The translations under genes were made by a program, and so were the position numbers. From positions 1 through 37,101 of the forward strand of contig NZ_PGCK01000017.1 in assembly GCF_021023085.1 (NCBI RefSeq): a DNA stretch of 37,101 bases, given 5' to 3'. This document shows, piece after piece, positions 35,585 through 37,101 of the stretch (position 1 is the first letter of the stretch; each line of letters starts with the position of its first letter). The DNA comes from Methanooceanicella nereidis (GTDB lineage: Archaea; Halobacteriota; Methanocellia; Methanocellales; Methanocellaceae). The notes below the pieces were generated by a model. The model did not search any database and was not told the origin of the DNA. It worked only from the letters and a program-made list of their open reading frames with translations.

Positions 35585-36733
35585 ATGCAATCGATTGTGC
35601 AAGAAGCACTGAAATACACGGAAATGGAGAGAGAGTACAGGAACGACAGAGGAGACAGTTCTGTTGGTGCTGACTTCGAAGACTTCGGACTGCCGCAGAT
35701 CAAGATAGTAGGATGCGGCGGAGCAGGCAACAATACGATCAACCGTCTTTACAACATAGGCGTTGACGGCGCAGAGACCATAGCGGTTAACACTGATAAG
35801 CAGCACCTTGACGTGATCAAGGCTGACAAGAAGATCCTCGTAGGAAAATCCCTCACCAGAGGCCTTGGTGCAGGAGGTTTCCCGGAGATAGGAAAGAGAG
35901 CCGCGGAACTTGCAAGGAGCACTTTACAGGAAGTCCTTAAGGACGCAGACTTAGTATTCATCACAGCGGGTATGGGAGGAGGAACCGGTACCGGTACGGC
36001 ACCCATAGTCGCAGAAGTAGCAAAGGAGAACGGTGCCATAGTAGTGGGCATGGTATCCACTCCGTTCAAAGTTGAAAGAGCAAGAATGGTCAAGGCAGAG
36101 GAAGGCATAGCCGACCTGAGGGCAGCAGCAGACACGGTCATAGTTCTCGATAACAACAGGCTTCTCGAATATGTGCCGAACCTTCCGCTTGAACAGGCAT
36201 TCTCGGTCATGGACCAGCTCATATCAGAGACAGTAAAAGGTATATCCGAGACGATCACCAGACCCTCGCTCATCAACCTCGACTTCGCAGACGTCAAGGC
36301 AATAATGAATGCGGGCGGTGTCGCGGTCATGCTTGTCGGTGAGACCAAGAGCCAGGACAAGTCGGAGAACGTCGTCAGGACAGCACTGAACCACCCGTTA
36401 CTCGACGTAGACTACCGCGGAGCAACAGGAGCGCTCGTCCACATAACAGGCGGACCGGACCTTACGCTGAGAGAGGCGGAGAACATCGCAGAGTCGCTTA
36501 CCTATGAGCTTGACTCCCACGCGAACGTCATATGGGGCGCAAGGATCCAGAAGGACTACGAGGGTAAGGTCAGAGTGCTGGCTATTATGACCGGCGTGCA
36601 GTCGCCGCAGGTATTAAGCAAGGGCCAGCAGAAGGGAGCCTCAAGGAACGCGGACGATTCCGCACCGGGCAGGTTCAGCCTTAACAGGAACACAAAGCCC
36701 GTAAAGAACAGCATAATAGATGTTATAAAGTGA
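35585..36733 (+). CDS. ftsZ2: Cell division protein FtsZ2
   Basis: The 382-residue tubulin-like GTPase has the archaeal FtsZ2 signatures [47 protein letters not shown] (GTP loop), [11 protein letters not shown]7 loop NLDFADVK and [10 protein letters not shown]. It polymerises at mid-cell; in haloarchaea FtsZ2 acts in constriction while FtsZ1 builds the scaffold ring, which I infer may hold here. The C-terminal tail ends [14 protein letters not shown] and IIDVIK. GGGAG before the ATG at 35585 supports it over the ATG at 35573. It differs clearly from the FtsZ1 part at 21443-22645. Confidence 0.97.
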   Translation: MQSIVQEALKYTEMEREYRNDRGDSSVGADFEDFGLPQIKIVGCGGAGNNTINRLYNIGVDGAETIAVNTDKQHLDVIKADKKILVGKSLTRGLGAGGFPEIGKRAAELARSTLQEVLKDADLVFITAGMGGGTGTGTAPIVAEVAKENGAIVVGMVSTPFKVERARMVKAEEGIADLRAAADTVIVLDNNRLLEYVPNLPLEQAFSVMDQLISETVKGISETITRPSLINLDFADVKAIMNAGGVAVMLVGETKSQDKSENVVRTALNHPLLDVDYRGATGALVHITGGPDLTLREAENIAESLTYELDSHANVIWGARIQKDYEGKVRVLAIMTGVQSPQVLSKGQQKGASRNADDSAPGRFSLNRNTKPVKNSIIDVIK

Positions 36734-36751
36734 GGAGGATCATCCTCACTT
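36728..36751 (+). terminator. Hairpin including the ftsZ2 stop codon
   Basis: AAGTGAGGA pairs perfectly with TCCTCACTT around GGATCA, a 9-base stem. The TGA stop (36731-36733) lies inside the 5' arm. It could protect the 3' end or help terminate. Confidence 0.55.
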
Positions 36752-36780
36752 ATTCAAGGGAATAAAAACAAAAACGACAA

Positions 36781-36850
36781 GGGACGCCAAAAACGAATGA
36801 ACCAAAGGGGACGCCAACCCCAAAAACGATAACAGAAAAAGGGACGCCAA
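36781..36850 (+). repeat. Three GGGACGCCAA direct repeats
   Basis: GGGACGCCAA occurs at 36781-36790, 36808-36817 and 36841-36850, each preceded by an AAAAACGA-like motif. Spacings are 27 and 33 bases. Too few and irregular for a CRISPR array; possibly a protein-binding or transcript-end region. Confidence 0.65.
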
Positions 36851-36852
36851 CC

Positions 36853-36867
36853 TTTTTCTTTTTTTTT
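36853..36867 (+). terminator. Oligo-T tract downstream of ftsZ2
   Basis: TTTTTC followed by nine T follows the last GGGACGCCAA copy. Archaeal RNA polymerase terminates readily at such U-rich stretches. Confidence 0.5.
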
Positions 36868-37101
36868 AATTGAATTTCTTCTATACTATGATCCTTTGGC
36901 TTATCAGGATTGATGTTTTTTGTGTTATACCTATATGATGGCAGGTAGATACCAATATCACGAAAACACAGAACCCAGTGTTCCCGTGCTTGTGTTTTTT
37001 GGGTTTGGTGTGTTGTTGGTTTTGGTTGTGGGGTAGAAAAGTGTTTTTATTGTTTTGAAGGTGGATTACATTCTTTTTTGGTATTTTATGAGAGAATGTA
37101 T
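36868..37101. other. C-poor, G/T-rich right end without a gene
   Basis: About 36980-37070 is rich in G and T with almost no C, the reverse of the left end. An imperfect inverted stretch (AACACAGAACCC with GTGTTC and TTGTGTT) near 36963-37001 resembles the AGAAACACGGAAACACAAAA motif in the 18.4 kb inverted repeat. No coding frame is supported. Confidence 0.4.

Noticed and set aside
36781-36850. CRISPR-like array from GGGACGCCAA repeats
   Set aside because: Only three 10-base repeats with uneven spacing and no cas genes.

Overview
The window is archaeal, and most likely from a methanogenic euryarchaeon. The evidence is an archaeal L11-L1-P0-L12 ribosomal protein cluster preceded by secE and spt5, the archaeal D-aminoacyl-tRNA deacylase DTD2, two FtsZ paralogues, ribose-1,5-bisphosphate isomerase, and a soluble multi-PAS histidine kinase with an LMAHDINNMN-type H box. 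TATA boxes sit about 27 nt before several start codons (leaderless mRNAs), alongside GGTGAT-type Shine-Dalgarno sites. Moderate-GC genes are separated by AT-rich gaps. Methanocellales or a relative is my best guess from general resemblance; it is an inference, not something tested.

Layout. 1-571: G-poor leader and a tandem/inverted repeat. 572-4704: AIM24-family protein, membrane protein, unknown SCEGH protein, ferritin-like protein, receiver-like protein, and a convergent thioredoxin-TPR protein. 4800-7721: a 973-aa five-PAS histidine kinase. 7936-9879: AlkD-like DNA repair protein and a SAM methyltransferase that appears to begin at an AUA codon. 10026-14696: mostly small accessory genes (CBS pair, lipoprotein, MazG-like, LURP-one-like, secreted and hypothetical proteins). 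14727-17607: ribose-1,5-bisphosphate isomerase and a DEAD-box RNA helicase. 17692-18243: membrane-anchored helical protein. 18309-19181: a long, nearly perfect inverted repeat with no credible gene. 19258-26276: a conserved information-processing block with an unknown gene, DTD2 in frame with FtsZ1, SecE, Spt5, L11, L1, P0 and L12. 26597-31425: a run of four same-strand genes (KaiC-like ATPase, alpha/beta hydrolase with a membrane domain, TIM-barrel epimerase-like protein, RmlD-like reductase). 31660-31779: a 39-aa leaderless gene. 32088-34484: a secreted subtilisin-like protease. 35585-36733: ftsZ2 behind a long structured leader and followed by short direct repeats.

How genes work together. 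SecE, Spt5 and the stalk proteins L11/L1/P0/L12 join protein export, transcription elongation and ribosome function. A hairpin directly before the L1 Shine-Dalgarno site is a candidate L1 feedback operator. FtsZ1 and FtsZ2 presumably act together in division, as in other two-FtsZ archaea. Most striking is that the tRNA proofreading enzyme DTD2 and FtsZ1 form one uninterrupted 870-codon reading frame. A gain or loss of one A in the AAAA run at their junction would restore an immediate stop, and a possible internal promoter and ribosome site precede the FtsZ start, so the fusion needs raw-read confirmation. The second notable structure is the 18.3-19.2 kb inverted repeat, whose motifs recur at 138-320.
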